DNA of 64,000 nucleotides from Halobacillus salinus (lineage in GTDB: Bacteria; Bacillota; Bacilli; Bacillales; Halobacillaceae), in contig NZ_SRJC01000007.1 in NCBI RefSeq assembly GCF_004684905.1, positions 80,694 to 144,693 of the forward strand, written 5' to 3'. The notes under the pieces are model-generated. The model was not told the origin of the DNA, did not search any database, and saw nothing but the letters and a program-made list of their open reading frames with translations. Below, piece by piece: positions 18,052-28,925 of the stretch. The position numbers and the translations under genes were made by a program. Position 1 is the first letter of the stretch; the number at the start of each line of letters is the position of its first letter.

Positions 18052-18135
18052 CGTTCCTTCCTCCTTACTAAATCTACCTATAACCCGTTGACTACGTTTT
18101 CATTCAACAGTGTAGCATTGTTTTTCATAAAAAAT

Positions 18136-18483
18136 CTATTTTTTCTTTTGGAAAAGCCGGGACCTTTTTAAGACATGGGTCAGGCTACGTTTAATTTCGT
18201 GGAAATTCATTTGGTTGGTGGGCTTTCTAGCAATGATGACAAGGTCATAACCTGGGCGGATATCCTCTTCCATTTCAAGAAAAGCTTGTCGCAGATAGCG
18301 TTTCACTTGATTCCGCATAACAGCATTGCCGATTTTCTTACTGACGGATAAACCGATGCGAAAATGCGTCTGATCGGATTTCTTCATAAAATAAACAACC
18401 AATTGACGGTTCGCAAACGACTCACCGTGTTTGAAAATCTTTTGGAATTCTTCATTTTTCTTGATGCGATACGCTTTCTTCAT
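18136..18483 (-). CDS. rnpA: Ribonuclease P protein component
   Basis: 115 residues, basic, with the RNR signature [12 protein letters not shown] near residue 59-70 and the N-terminal [16 protein letters not shown]. It binds the catalytic RNase P RNA and aids 5' maturation of tRNA. Normally rnpA follows rpmH by a short gap; here 271 bp lie between them, including the rpmH terminator (18726-18755), so rnpA may rely on readthrough or its own promoter. I see nothing recognisable in the gap. Confidence 0.97.
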   Translation of the reverse strand: MKKAYRIKKNEEFQKIFKHGESFANRQLVVYFMKKSDQTHFRIGLSVSKKIGNAVMRNQVKRYLRQAFLEMEEDIRPGYDLVIIARKPTNQMNFHEIKRSLTHVLKRSRLFQKKK

Positions 18484-18725
18484 GAAAGATCCTCCTATTG
18501 ACCAAGGCTCAGAAAAAAATCGTCCGTTAAACGAAACTCATACGTGATTCCTTAGTGGGAAATACTTATGAAAGAATCTGGACGCGAGCCGGACGCAACC
18601 CTAGCGGCTGCCCCTATAAATCCCCAGATAATGACGAAAGCACAAGCATCCCAAACGAGCGCTTGGAACACTTGAGCTTTCGGAGAGCGACTCAAGGCCG
18701 CTTCGATCCTTGTTTCTATACCTAG

Positions 18726-18755
18726 AAAAAAGACCACTGATTGTTTTCAGTGGCC
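18726..18755 (-). terminator. Terminator directly after rpmH
   Basis: A 9-bp stem with one wobble (18732-18740 with 18747-18755), six-base loop and U-run on the minus strand. It overlaps the rpmH stop codon and separates it from rnpA. Confidence 0.75.
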
Positions 18756-18889
18756 TATGCTGATAAAACTTTTCTTCCTTTGCGACGACGACGTTGAAGA
18801 ACTTTACGTCCATTCGCAGTGCTCATACGAGAACGGAAGCCGTGTACTTTTTTGCGTTTACGGTTATTTGGTTGAAATGTGCGTTTCAT
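18755..18889 (-). CDS. rpmH: Ribosomal protein L34
   Basis: 44 residues, the invariant length for bacterial L34, beginning [18 protein letters not shown] and extremely rich in Arg and Lys. The ATG at 18889 follows GCAGGAGGTG at good distance; longer in-frame starts upstream are not real. It marks the junction facing oriC and is transcribed away from dnaA from the strong promoter at 18950-18979. Confidence 0.99.
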   Translation of the reverse strand: MKRTFQPNNRKRKKVHGFRSRMSTANGRKVLQRRRRKGRKVLSA

Positions 18890-18949
18890 TCTATATACAC
18901 CTCCTGCGGAATATTTCAAAAAACATACATCTAAAAGGCAGTCCCGACA

Positions 18950-18979
18950 ATTATAATAAACAATCCTACTATCTGTCAA
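18950..18979 (-). promoter_or_regulatory. Sigma-A promoter of rpmH
   Basis: On the minus strand, a perfect -35 TTGACA (18979-18974) and perfect -10 TATAAT (18955-18950), spacer 18 bp, about 60 bp before the rpmH start. Confidence 0.85.
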
Positions 18980-19084
18980 CGTGTTTTTGACTTTCTTCTT
19001 GAAACCTCTTTAAGAGAAGATCACCGTTATATAACAGTTTCTGTACTACAACACGCATCCTCTTTTTCGCACATTAACAAGTGC

Positions 19085-19361
19085 TGTGAATAACTTTCAA
19101 CCCCCAAAACGACTGTCCACAACAAATATCGACAAGATAATCACAAAATCTAGTACTGTGGATAGAAACTGTCTACAACGTGTTATGATTGTGGATAAGT
19201 TAAAGAGATCCGTTGCAACTCAAGTTTTTATCTGGTATTATATTTGTGTTTAACCGTGAACGACATTCAAACCCAATAAAATCTTTTCCACAGATTGTGG
19301 ATAACGTGTGGACATTTGTTAACAGGATTGTTTATTCTATTATGCACAAGATTGTGGACAA
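19085..19361. other. oriC, upstream DnaA-box cluster (bipartite origin, part 1)
   Basis: The 654-bp rpmH-dnaA gap has no gene. DnaA boxes: TGTGAATAA 19085-19093, TGTGGATAG 19157-19165, TGTGGATAA 19190-19198, TTTTCCACA 19284-19292, TGTGGATAA 19296-19304, TTATGCACA 19340-19348 and TGTGGACAA 19353-19361. Four match consensus fully, three differ by one base. The dnaA promoter lies among them, as expected for autoregulation. Together with 20897-21048 this makes a Bacillus-style bipartite origin. Confidence 0.92.
19213..19241 (+). promoter_or_regulatory. Sigma-A promoter of dnaA
   Basis: -35 TTGCAA (19213-19218), 17-bp spacer, -10 TATTAT (19236-19241). It is bracketed by DnaA boxes, 15 bp after the box at 19190-19198, consistent with autorepression. 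The implied leader is about 295 nt. Confidence 0.75.
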
Positions 19362-19461
19362 TGAAAATAACTGCTTCAAACGCTGATATTTACAGTCTTT
19401 AAACGTCCACATTTCTAGTAACGGTATAGGGGCCTCATATTTATACAACATGTTAAAAACG

Positions 19462-19511
19462 ACCTTTCGATCCTTTTGTTACGTTCGAAAAAGAGAACGA
19501 AAGGTTTTTTT
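19462..19511 (+). terminator. Terminator-like hairpin in the dnaA leader
   Basis: An 8-bp outer stem ACCTTTCG with CGAAAGGT (19462-19469, 19498-19505) closes a loop that can hold a small inner GTTC/GAAC helix, followed by seven T (19505-19511). The tract ends about 17 bases before the dnaA ribosome site. It looks like an intrinsic terminator or attenuator inside the leader. A weak alternative is a terminator for an unseen upstream transcript. Confidence 0.55.
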
Positions 19512-19543
19512 GTTTTCCAATGATAGAGAAAGGGGTGAAAAAT

Positions 19544-20896
19544 TTGGAGAACATCCATGAACTTTGGAGTAACACCTTGGAGAAGATCAAGGAGAAAATT
19601 AGTAAGCCAAGTTTCGAAACGTGGTTGAAAGCTACCAAAGCTGACTCTCTTAGCGAAAACACATTGACGATCGTCGCTCCAAATGAATTCGCTAGAGATT
19701 GGCTTGAAAATCAATACGAAGGGTTGATCACCGAGACCCTTTATGAAGTGACGGGAGCTGAACTAGCCGCAAGGTTCATCATCCCTGAAACGAAAGATGA
19801 GACACTTGATGATGTAAAGCTTCCAAAGAAAGTACCCGATGTGAAAAACAACGGAAATGAAGAGTCACCACAAAGCATGTTGAACTCTAAGTACACGTTC
19901 GATACCTTTGTCATCGGCTCTGGCAACCGCTTCGCTCACGCAGCATCGCTCGCTGTCGCGGAAGCACCAGCTAAAGCTTATAACCCTCTGTTCATTTACG
20001 GGGGCGTTGGGTTAGGGAAGACCCACTTAATGCATGCCATTGGCCATTATGTATTAGACCATAATCCGAATGCGAAAGTGGTTTATTTGTCATCGGAAAA
20101 ATTCACAAACGAGTTCATTAACTCCATACGTGATAACAAGGCCGTCAACTTCCGCAACAAATACCGTAGCGTGGACGTACTTCTTATTGATGATATTCAA
20201 TTCTTAGCTGGTAAAGAACAGACACAAGAAGAATTCTTCCATACGTTCAATACGCTGCACGAAGAATCCAAACAAATCGTGATCTCTAGTGACCGTCCGC
20301 CTAAAGAGATCCCGACACTGGAAGACCGGCTGCGTTCGAGGTTCGAGTGGGGCTTGATCACTGATATCACGCCACCAGATTTGGAGACGCGTATCGCGAT
20401 TCTTCGTAAGAAAGCCAAAGCAGAAGGACTCGATATTCCAAACGAAGTCATGCTTTATATTGCAAATCAAATCGACACGAACATCCGTGAATTAGAAGGA
20501 GCTCTCATTCGCGTTGTCGCTTATTCTTCGTTGATCAACCGTGATATCAATGCCTCCTTGGCAGCGGAAGCGTTAAAAGATATCATTCCAAGTTCCAAGC
20601 CGAGAGTGATTACCATTGAAGCCATTCAAGAAATGGTTGGAGAGAAATATAATATTCGACTCGAAGACTTCCCAGCGAAGAAACGAACAAAGTCCGTTGC
20701 GTTCCCACGTCAGATTGCCATGTATCTATCTAGGGAACTTACAGACTTCTCCCTGCCTAAGATCGGTGAAGAATTCGGTGGTAGAGATCATACGACTGTC
20801 ATACACGCTCATGAGAAAATCTCAAAAATGATTGATGCTGATCAGCAACTGCAACGGGAAATCGATGATATTCGTGAACAATTGAAATCTCACTAA
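19544..20896 (+). CDS. dnaA: Chromosomal replication initiator DnaA
   Basis: 450 residues from TTG 19544, which gives the family N terminus (MENIHELW) and has AAAGGGGTG upstream; the in-frame ATG at 19520 adds eight residues without a ribosome site. Domains: I (1-85), linker II, AAA+ III with Walker [10 protein letters not shown] and Walker B LLIDDIQF, and DNA-binding IV with the [14 protein letters not shown] signature. It binds the boxes flanking its own gene and opens the DUE before dnaN. Transcription starts from 19213-19241. Very close to B. subtilis DnaA (446 residues). Confidence 0.99.
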   Translation: MENIHELWSNTLEKIKEKISKPSFETWLKATKADSLSENTLTIVAPNEFARDWLENQYEGLITETLYEVTGAELAARFIIPETKDETLDDVKLPKKVPDVKNNGNEESPQSMLNSKYTFDTFVIGSGNRFAHAASLAVAEAPAKAYNPLFIYGGVGLGKTHLMHAIGHYVLDHNPNAKVVYLSSEKFTNEFINSIRDNKAVNFRNKYRSVDVLLIDDIQFLAGKEQTQEEFFHTFNTLHEESKQIVISSDRPPKEIPTLEDRLRSRFEWGLITDITPPDLETRIAILRKKAKAEGLDIPNEVMLYIANQIDTNIRELEGALIRVVAYSSLINRDINASLAAEALKDIIPSSKPRVITIEAIQEMVGEKYNIRLEDFPAKKRTKSVAFPRQIAMYLSRELTDFSLPKIGEEFGGRDHTTVIHAHEKISKMIDADQQLQREIDDIREQLKSH

Positions 20897-21048
20897 CGTG
20901 GATAATGTGAATAACGATTGCACATTCGTCAACAGCCTATCCACATGTGGACAACCTTGTCTTTATAGTCTTAAACCCTTTTATCCACAAATCCACAGCC
21001 CATACTATTACTATTACGGGTTTTATATAAAAAAATAATTAATATATG
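20897..21048. other. oriC, dnaA-dnaN intergenic unwinding region (part 2)
   Basis: DnaA boxes: CGTGGATAA 20897-20905, TGTGAATAA 20906-20914, CTATCCACA 20937-20945 abutting TGTGGACAA 20946-20954, and TTATCCACA 20981-20989. Then comes a DnaA-trio stretch TACTATTACTATTAC (21003-21017), a short GGG, and an AT-only segment 21021-21048, the duplex-unwinding element. Order box, trio, DUE matches B. subtilis oriC, where DnaA polymerises from the last box along the trios. Confidence 0.92.
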
Positions 21049-21070
21049 ATCAGTAGGAGGATTATTCATT

Positions 21071-22210
21071 ATGAAATTTGTGATTCAACGCGATCAATTG
21101 ATTGATAGCGTCCAACATGTCATGAAAGCTATCTCGTCTAGAACGACGATTCCTATTTTGACCGGAATGAAAATTGAAGCGACAGAGGAAGGTATTAAAT
21201 TAACGGGTAGTGATTCTGACATTTCGATTGAATCCTTTATTCCTAAAGAAGAAGACGGTATTGTCTATATCGATCATATTGAACCTGGAAGTATTGTGCT
21301 TCAGGCGAAATATTTCCCTGACATCGTTAAGAAACTTCCTCAGAAAACAGTAGAAATAGAAAGTGATAATAACCGTAACGTAACCATTCGCTCAGGAAAC
21401 GCGGAATTCCACCTGAACGGCCAAGACCCAGAAGAATATCCGCACCTTCCGCAGCTGCAAACGGAAGATAGCTTTGAACTGCCTATTGATCTACTGAAAA
21501 ACCTGATCCGCCAAACGGTATTTGCCGTATCTACTTCTGAAACACGCCCGATTCTTACAGGAGTTCACGTCAAAATGGAAGACGGACAATTAGAGTTCAT
21601 CGCAACCGACAGTCACCGTCTGGCATCACGTAAAATTCCTTTAGATCAACCTGAAGGAAAGAACGTCCCAGCTGTTGTTATTCCAGGAAAAAGCTTGACC
21701 GAACTAAACAAAATCTTAGGGGACTCCGAAGAGACGATTGAAATCAGTGTGACGGAAAACCAAGTTCTCTTCCGTACGAAACACTTGTATTTCCTATCCC
21801 GCTTGCTGGATGGAAACTATCCGGAAACGTCTCGCTTAATTCCTGAGCAAAGTAAAACGGTTGTCACTATCGATGGAAAAGAGCTACTGAACTCCGTCGA
21901 TCGTGCTTCGCTACTAGCGAAAGAAAACCGTAACAATGTGGTTCGTTTGATGACGAAAGAAAACAATCACTTAGAAATCACTGGTAACTCTCCGGAAGTC
22001 GGTAATGTGGTAGAAGAAGTTCTAGCTAATGAGGTAGACGGAGAAGATTTGAAGATTTCTTTCAGTGCGAAGTATATGATGGATGCTCTGAAAGCAGTCG
22101 ACCATGATCAAGTGAAGGTCGAATTCACGGGAGCCATGCGTCCATTCCTGATTCGTCCGGTCGACAATGATCAAATCCTTCAGCTGATCCTTCCAGTTCG
22201 TACGTACTAA
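21071..22210 (+). CDS. dnaN: DNA polymerase III beta subunit (sliding clamp)
   Basis: 379 residues in three similar clamp folds, homologous throughout to B. subtilis DnaN, ending in the conserved RPFLIRPVDNDQILQLILPVRTY segment that forms the protein-binding pocket. It tethers polymerases and other replication factors to DNA. TAGGAGG precedes the ATG at 21071. The gene begins 23 bp after the DUE and is followed by a bidirectional terminator. Confidence 0.99.
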   Translation: MKFVIQRDQLIDSVQHVMKAISSRTTIPILTGMKIEATEEGIKLTGSDSDISIESFIPKEEDGIVYIDHIEPGSIVLQAKYFPDIVKKLPQKTVEIESDNNRNVTIRSGNAEFHLNGQDPEEYPHLPQLQTEDSFELPIDLLKNLIRQTVFAVSTSETRPILTGVHVKMEDGQLEFIATDSHRLASRKIPLDQPEGKNVPAVVIPGKSLTELNKILGDSEETIEISVTENQVLFRTKHLYFLSRLLDGNYPETSRLIPEQSKTVVTIDGKELLNSVDRASLLAKENRNNVVRLMTKENNHLEITGNSPEVGNVVEEVLANEVDGEDLKISFSAKYMMDALKAVDHDQVKVEFTGAMRPFLIRPVDNDQILQLILPVRTY

Positions 22211-22247
22211 ATCTCGTACATGAATTTAATATAAACAGCCATCATAA

Positions 22248-22285
22248 AAAAGGTACGGTTATGAATCGTCATAACCGTACCTTTT
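22248..22285. terminator. Bidirectional terminator after dnaN
   Basis: Perfect 15-bp stem AAGGTACGGTTATGA with TCATAACCGTACCTT and 4-base loop, flanked by A- and T-runs. Confidence 0.92.
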
Positions 22286-22346
22286 CTTGTTCTCAAGCCC
22301 CTTTAGTATTTGGTCTAGTGACCAAAAGGAAGTTGTCCTTTTTCAG

Positions 22347-22364
22347 TTATCCACATGTGGACAA
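22347..22364. promoter_or_regulatory. Back-to-back DnaA-box pair upstream of yaaA
   Basis: TTATCCACATGTGGACAA: a perfect DnaA box (22347-22355) abutting an inverted one-mismatch box (22356-22364). It lies about 100 bp before yaaA-recF, after the dnaN terminator. The same arrangement occurs at 16555-16572 and 20937-20954. Confidence 0.7.
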
Positions 22365-22459
22365 CAAAAATCTTTCCCAGTAATGTAGCAGGCTTTTCTT
22401 ACACCTTCATCTTTAGTAAAATAGAAGAAGGTGAATTCATGAAATAGGGTGAATAATAA

Positions 22460-22681
22460 ATGAGCGAACGTATAGAAATCTCAACAGAATACATCCCTCT
22501 TAAATCTTTTCTTAAATTAGCCAACATCGTGGAATCCGGTGGTATGGTGAAAGTCTTTCTAGAGGAGTTCGATGTATTTGTAAATGGTGAATTAGAACAA
22601 CGCCGCGGGCGAAAACTGTACCTGGGAGATACGGTGGAAATCGAAGAATTCGGCACCTTTGAAGTGGTGCGGGAAGAATAG
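22460..22681 (+). CDS. yaaA: S4-domain RNA-binding protein YaaA (RlbA)
   Basis: 73 residues; a compact S4 fold (LKSFLKLANIVESGGMVKVFLEEFDVFVNGELEQRRGRKLYLGDTVEI). It is always found between dnaN and recF in Bacillaceae and is thought to act in ribosome assembly or DNA-linked processes; the exact role is unclear. AGGGTGAATAATAA precedes the ATG. recF begins 17 bp later. Confidence 0.93.
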   Translation: MSERIEISTEYIPLKSFLKLANIVESGGMVKVFLEEFDVFVNGELEQRRGRKLYLGDTVEIEEFGTFEVVREE

Positions 22682-22698
22682 GCTGACTTTCTCCGCCT

Positions 22699-23817
22699 AT
22701 GCACATACAAGACTTAACCCTCCGGTCGTATCGGAATTATGATCAGCTTTCGCTGAGTTTCGATCACACGATCAACGTCATTATTGGTGAAAACGCCCAG
22801 GGAAAAACCAATTTGATGGAGGCGATCTACGTCCTAGCGTTCACGAGGTCACATCGAACGCCCCGTGACAAAGAACTGATACAATGGGACGCGGAGTATG
22901 GTAAAATAAAAGGGACTATATTTAAACGGAATCGACGCTTTCCGCTTGAAATCATTCTTTCGAATAAAGGCAAGAAAGCGAAATTAAATCATATTGAGCA
23001 GAAGCGCCTAAGTGATTATATAGGTGCTTTAAATGTTGTGATGTTTGCACCTGAGGACCTGAACTTAGTCAAAGGGAGTCCTCAGGTGCGTCGTCGGTTT
23101 ATTGACATGGAAATCGGCCAAATTCAACCGACATATATTTATCATTTGGGGCAGTATCAAAAGATTTTGCGTCAACGAAATCATTTACTGAAAGAGCTTC
23201 AGAGGAGACGGGAATCCGACTTGACGATGCTCAGGGTCCTGACGGATCAATTGATCGAGCACGCGGCAACGATCATCGAACGCCGTTTTCGATTTCTCCA
23301 ACTGCTTCGTGAGTGGGCAACTCCGATTCACGAAGGCATCAGCCGGAAGCTTGAAAAGTTGGAAATAGCTTATGATGCTAGTGTGAAAGTATCAGAAACT
23401 ATGAATTTGGAAACAATAAAGAGTACGTATCAGGAAAAGTTCGAAAGCATTGAGTCGAAAGAAGTAGAACGAGGAACGACGCTTGCTGGTCCTCACCGGG
23501 ATGATTTGATTTTCTATGTGAACGGAAAAGACGTTCAGACATACGGATCTCAAGGACAGCAGCGCACGACGGCTTTATCTTTGAAACTTGCGGAAATTGA
23601 GCTGATTCATAGTGAGGTAGGCGAATATCCGATTCTTTTACTGGATGATGTTCTGAGTGAGCTCGACGATTTCAGACAGTCTCATCTCCTGCACACCATT
23701 CAAGGTAAAGTGCAGACGTTCGTTTCGACGACCAGCATTGATGGCATCGAACACGAAGCGCTTGAAGAAGCAGAGATTTTTCACGTCAAAGAAGGAACGA
23801 TAGAAGTACAGAAATGA
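22699..23817 (+). CDS. recF: DNA replication and repair protein RecF
   Basis: 372 residues, the normal length. SMC-like ATPase: Walker [10 protein letters not shown] near residue 30, signature motif [27 protein letters not shown] and Walker [14 protein letters not shown]. It loads RecA at gaps with RecO and RecR; recR is also in this window (62.2 kb). The ATG at 22699 has a weak ribosome site, so translation may be coupled to yaaA. Confidence 0.98.
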   Translation: MHIQDLTLRSYRNYDQLSLSFDHTINVIIGENAQGKTNLMEAIYVLAFTRSHRTPRDKELIQWDAEYGKIKGTIFKRNRRFPLEIILSNKGKKAKLNHIEQKRLSDYIGALNVVMFAPEDLNLVKGSPQVRRRFIDMEIGQIQPTYIYHLGQYQKILRQRNHLLKELQRRRESDLTMLRVLTDQLIEHAATIIERRFRFLQLLREWATPIHEGISRKLEKLEIAYDASVKVSETMNLETIKSTYQEKFESIESKEVERGTTLAGPHRDDLIFYVNGKDVQTYGSQGQQRTTALSLKLAEIELIHSEVGEYPILLLDDVLSELDDFRQSHLLHTIQGKVQTFVSTTSIDGIEHEALEEAEIFHVKEGTIEVQK

Positions 23818-23826
23818 GGGGTTCCA

Positions 23827-24111
23827 TTGTTCATTCACATTGGTGACGATCATGTCATTCAATCCAAAGACGTCGTAGCGATCATCGATCATAGCCTGGT
23901 AGGTTCGTCTTCGATCATCGAAGAAATGCTTTTCAATCAACGCAAGAACAGACGTGTAGTGGAAACGGAGGACCATGAGGCGAAATCGATTGTCATTACC
24001 CAAGACGTCATTTATTTCAGTCCGCTATCTGTTTTCACTTTGAAAAAACGAGCCAATATGATGACGACTTTAAATAAATTAGAAGATTTCTCAGAAGAAA
24101 CTGAGGAATAG
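23827..24111 (+). CDS. remB: Extracellular matrix regulator RemB (YaaB, DUF370)
   Basis: 94 residues, similar to B. subtilis RemB/YaaB (MFIHIGDDHVIQSKDVVAIIDH at the start; SIVITQDVIYFSPLSVFTLKKRA in the middle). RemA/RemB proteins affect matrix gene expression; RemA, a relative, binds arrays of repeated DNA sites. Start is TTG 23827 preceded by GAGGGG, 10 bases after recF. It is somewhat longer than B. subtilis RemB (81) because of an acidic tail. Confidence 0.93.
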   Translation: MFIHIGDDHVIQSKDVVAIIDHSLVGSSSIIEEMLFNQRKNRRVVETEDHEAKSIVITQDVIYFSPLSVFTLKKRANMMTTLNKLEDFSEETEE

Positions 24112-24147
24112 AGACAGGTTCCGTGTCAAACCACTTGAGAAATGTAG

Positions 24148-26079
<1,932 letters not shown>

Positions 26080-26159
26080 AGTTTTAGATGAATAAAGTGG
26101 AGAAGCTATTCTGAGCTTTGAAGCTAAAAGTATAAAAATTCAGAGGTAGCACTTGGTAG

Positions 26160-26300
26160 CTGGTCACGCCACGTCCGGCTCCAGCGCCCAGACACTCGCT
26201 AACGTAAAATCCGTCCTGCGGGAGAGAAGGACATTCTCCCTCCGGCCGTTTTGCTTATGCGTGTCGTGTCTTACAGGGCGCTTGCGCCTTTGCTTTTAGG
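26160..26300. repeat. Palindromic intergenic repeat, family 2, between gyrB and gyrA
   Basis: About 140 bp with GCGCCC (26184-26189) pairing GGGCGC (26276-26281), GACAC pairing GTGTC inside, and a GC-rich centre. The CTCCAGCGCCC start and GGGCGCTTGCGCCTTT end recall a dispersed Bacillaceae repeat (recollection, not searched). It ends just before the gyrA ribosome site AGGAGG, so it will be transcribed if gyrB and gyrA share an mRNA. Confidence 0.65.
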
Positions 26301-26311
26301 AGGTAACGAGA

Positions 26312-28852
26312 ATGGTGGATCAACCAGAACGCCCCCGCGTACAGGAAGTCAATATAAGCGATGAGATGCGGACATCGTTTCTAGATTATGCGATGAGTGT
26401 TATCGTCGCCCGCGCTCTTCCGGATGTACGTGATGGCTTAAAGCCCGTACACCGCCGAATTCTTTATGCGATGCATGATTTGGGAATGCATGCAGATAAA
26501 GCCTATAAGAAATCAGCGCGTATCGTAGGGGAAGTAATCGGTAAGTATCACCCGCACGGTGACTCAGCTGTTTACGATACGATGGTGCGTATGGCACAGG
26601 ATTTCAACTATCGCTATATGCTCGTCGATGGACACGGTAACTTCGGTTCAGTAGACGGTGACGCTGCCGCTGCGATGCGTTATACCGAAGCTCGTATGTC
26701 CAAGATTTCGATGGAAATCCTGAAAGATATAAACAAAGACACAATTGATTATGATGATAACTATGACGGTACAGAACGCGAACCACTTGTCCTGCCAGCT
26801 AAATTCCCGAACTTACTTGTTAATGGTGGTTCCGGAATCGCTGTCGGAATGGCAACGAATATTCCGCCTCACCAACTAGGGGAGGTCATTGATGCTGTTC
26901 TTGCCATCAGTAAGGATCCAGAAATCACGATTCAAGAGTTGATGGAGAACTATATCCAAGGACCCGATTTCCCGACTGCCGGTAAAATCCTCGGGCTAAG
27001 CGGCATTCGCAAAGCTTATGAAACGGGGAAAGGATCGATTACGGTTCGTGCTGATGTCGAGATCGAAGAGCAGGCGAATGGGAAGGCCCGCTTGATTGTG
27101 ACAGAACTGCCTTACCAAGTGAACAAAGCACGACTAGTGGAGAAAATCGCCGAGCTTGCCCGTGACAAGAAGATAGATGGAATTACGGACTTGCGTGACG
27201 AATCCGACCGTAATGGACTCCGTGTCGTGATCGAACTTCGTAAAGACGTCAATCCGAATGTACTGCTGAACAACCTATACAAAATGACGGCCTTACAGTC
27301 TACATTCGGTATCAATATGCTGGCACTGGTCAACGGCCATCCGAAAGTATTGAACCTTAAACAGTGCCTTGAGTATTACTTGGAGCACCAAAAAGAAGTT
27401 ATTCGTCGTCGTACCCAGTATGAGTTGAACAAAGCAGAAGCACGTGCTCACATCCTAGAAGGATTGCGTGTAGCTCTAGATCACTTGGACGAAGTGATCA
27501 AGCTCATCCGTGAATCCCAAACGACAGATATCGCCCGTACAGGGTTGATGGAACGCTTCGGACTGTCTGAGAAGCAGGCCCAAGCTATCCTCGATATGCG
27601 TTTACAGCGGTTAACTGGTCTAGAACGCGAAAAAATCGAAAACGAATATCAAGAGATTATGAGTCTTATCGCTGAATTGAAGGCCATTTTAGCGGACGAT
27701 GAGAAAGTATTGGAGATCATCCGTGAAGAACTTCTCGATGTGAAAGAACGCTATAATGATGAACGTCGTACGGAAATCGTACTTGGCGGAACAGACTTCA
27801 TTGAAGACGAAGATCTCATACCAGAAGAAACAGTGATTGTAACGCTGACACACCAAGGCTATGTAAAACGCCTGCCGGCTAATACGTACCGTTCCCAGCG
27901 AAGAGGCGGACGTGGTGTTCAGGGGATGGGTACCCATGAAGAAGACTTTGTGGAGCACTTACTCTCGACTTCAACCCACAATACCTTGTTGTTCTTCTCC
28001 AACAAAGGAAAAGTGTACAAGGCAAAAGGGTATGAAGTACCTGAGTTCAGCCGAACAGCGAAAGGGATTCCGATTATCAACATGCTGAACATTGAGCGTG
28101 ATGAGTGGATCAATGCTGTGATTTCTGTCGAAGATTTCGTAGATGATTGGTACCTTGTCTTCACCACTCGTAATGGTATTACGAAGCGTACGACGCTTTC
28201 CCAATTCGCAAACATCCGCCGAGGTGGATTGATTGCGCTTGGACTCCGTGAAGATGATGAACTCATTTCCGTTCGCATGACGGATGGCTCGAAAGATGTC
28301 ATGATCGGAACCGAGAATGGCTACTTGATCCGTTTCAACGAAGATCAAATCCGCACGATGGGGCGTACAGCTGCCGGCGTCAAAGGTATTTCCCTAAGAG
28401 ATGACGACCGTGTCGTATCTATGGAAATCCTTGAGGATAGTCTGCAGGTCCTTACCGTTACTTCCAAAGGTTATGGTAAGCGTACACCAGCTAGTGAATA
28501 CCGTATCACCAACCGTGGTGGTAAAGGGATCATTACATGTAACCTTACCGATAAGAACGGTAAAGTTGTTGCGACCAAAGCCATCAACGGGGAAGAAGAT
28601 ATTATGATCATTACAGAGAGCGGTGTCCTTATCCGTATGCCGATGGATACCATCTCTGAGACCGGACGAAACACGCAAGGTGTCCGCTTGATTCGCTTAG
28701 GCGATGGAGAAGAAGTGGCGACGGTTGCTCGTGTCGAGTCGGAAAAAGAAGAAGAGGAACTTGCAAAACAAGCAGAAGAACAAGCTGATCTTGAGAATGC
28801 ACCTACGAATGAACCTACAGAAGAAAAAGAAACACCTGACGAAGAATCATAA
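26312..28852 (+). CDS. gyrA: DNA gyrase subunit A
   Basis: 846 residues. N-terminal breakage-reunion domain with the catalytic Tyr in EARMSKIS context region ([11 protein letters not shown]), six C-terminal beta-pinwheel repeats including the GyrA box QRRGGRG, then an acidic tail rich in Glu. The quinolone region [15 protein letters not shown] has the susceptible-type Ser and an Asp at the second resistance position. ATG 26312 follows TAGGAGG. Ends at the terminator 28864-28900. Confidence 0.99.
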   Translation: MVDQPERPRVQEVNISDEMRTSFLDYAMSVIVARALPDVRDGLKPVHRRILYAMHDLGMHADKAYKKSARIVGEVIGKYHPHGDSAVYDTMVRMAQDFNYRYMLVDGHGNFGSVDGDAAAAMRYTEARMSKISMEILKDINKDTIDYDDNYDGTEREPLVLPAKFPNLLVNGGSGIAVGMATNIPPHQLGEVIDAVLAISKDPEITIQELMENYIQGPDFPTAGKILGLSGIRKAYETGKGSITVRADVEIEEQANGKARLIVTELPYQVNKARLVEKIAELARDKKIDGITDLRDESDRNGLRVVIELRKDVNPNVLLNNLYKMTALQSTFGINMLALVNGHPKVLNLKQCLEYYLEHQKEVIRRRTQYELNKAEARAHILEGLRVALDHLDEVIKLIRESQTTDIARTGLMERFGLSEKQAQAILDMRLQRLTGLEREKIENEYQEIMSLIAELKAILADDEKVLEIIREELLDVKERYNDERRTEIVLGGTDFIEDEDLIPEETVIVTLTHQGYVKRLPANTYRSQRRGGRGVQGMGTHEEDFVEHLLSTSTHNTLLFFSNKGKVYKAKGYEVPEFSRTAKGIPIINMLNIERDEWINAVISVEDFVDDWYLVFTTRNGITKRTTLSQFANIRRGGLIALGLREDDELISVRMTDGSKDVMIGTENGYLIRFNEDQIRTMGRTAAGVKGISLRDDDRVVSMEILEDSLQVLTVTSKGYGKRTPASEYRITNRGGKGIITCNLTDKNGKVVATKAINGEEDIMIITESGVLIRMPMDTISETGRNTQGVRLIRLGDGEEVATVARVESEKEEEELAKQAEEQADLENAPTNEPTEEKETPDEES

Positions 28853-28863
28853 GTATGACCATC

Positions 28864-28900
28864 GTCGCCTGTCGAATTCACACGGCAGGCGGCTTTTTTT
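28864..28900 (+). terminator. Terminator of gyrA
   Basis: An 11-bp wobble-containing stem (GTCGCCTGTCG with CGGCAGGCGGC) followed by seven T. Confidence 0.88.
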
Positions 28901-28925
28901 ATCAAATGATAGGTGGTGAACGAAT

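Noticed and set aside
18552..18737. 61-codon ORF in the rpmH-rnpA gap on the minus strand
   Set aside because: Starts inside the rpmH terminator, no ribosome site, no family recognised.
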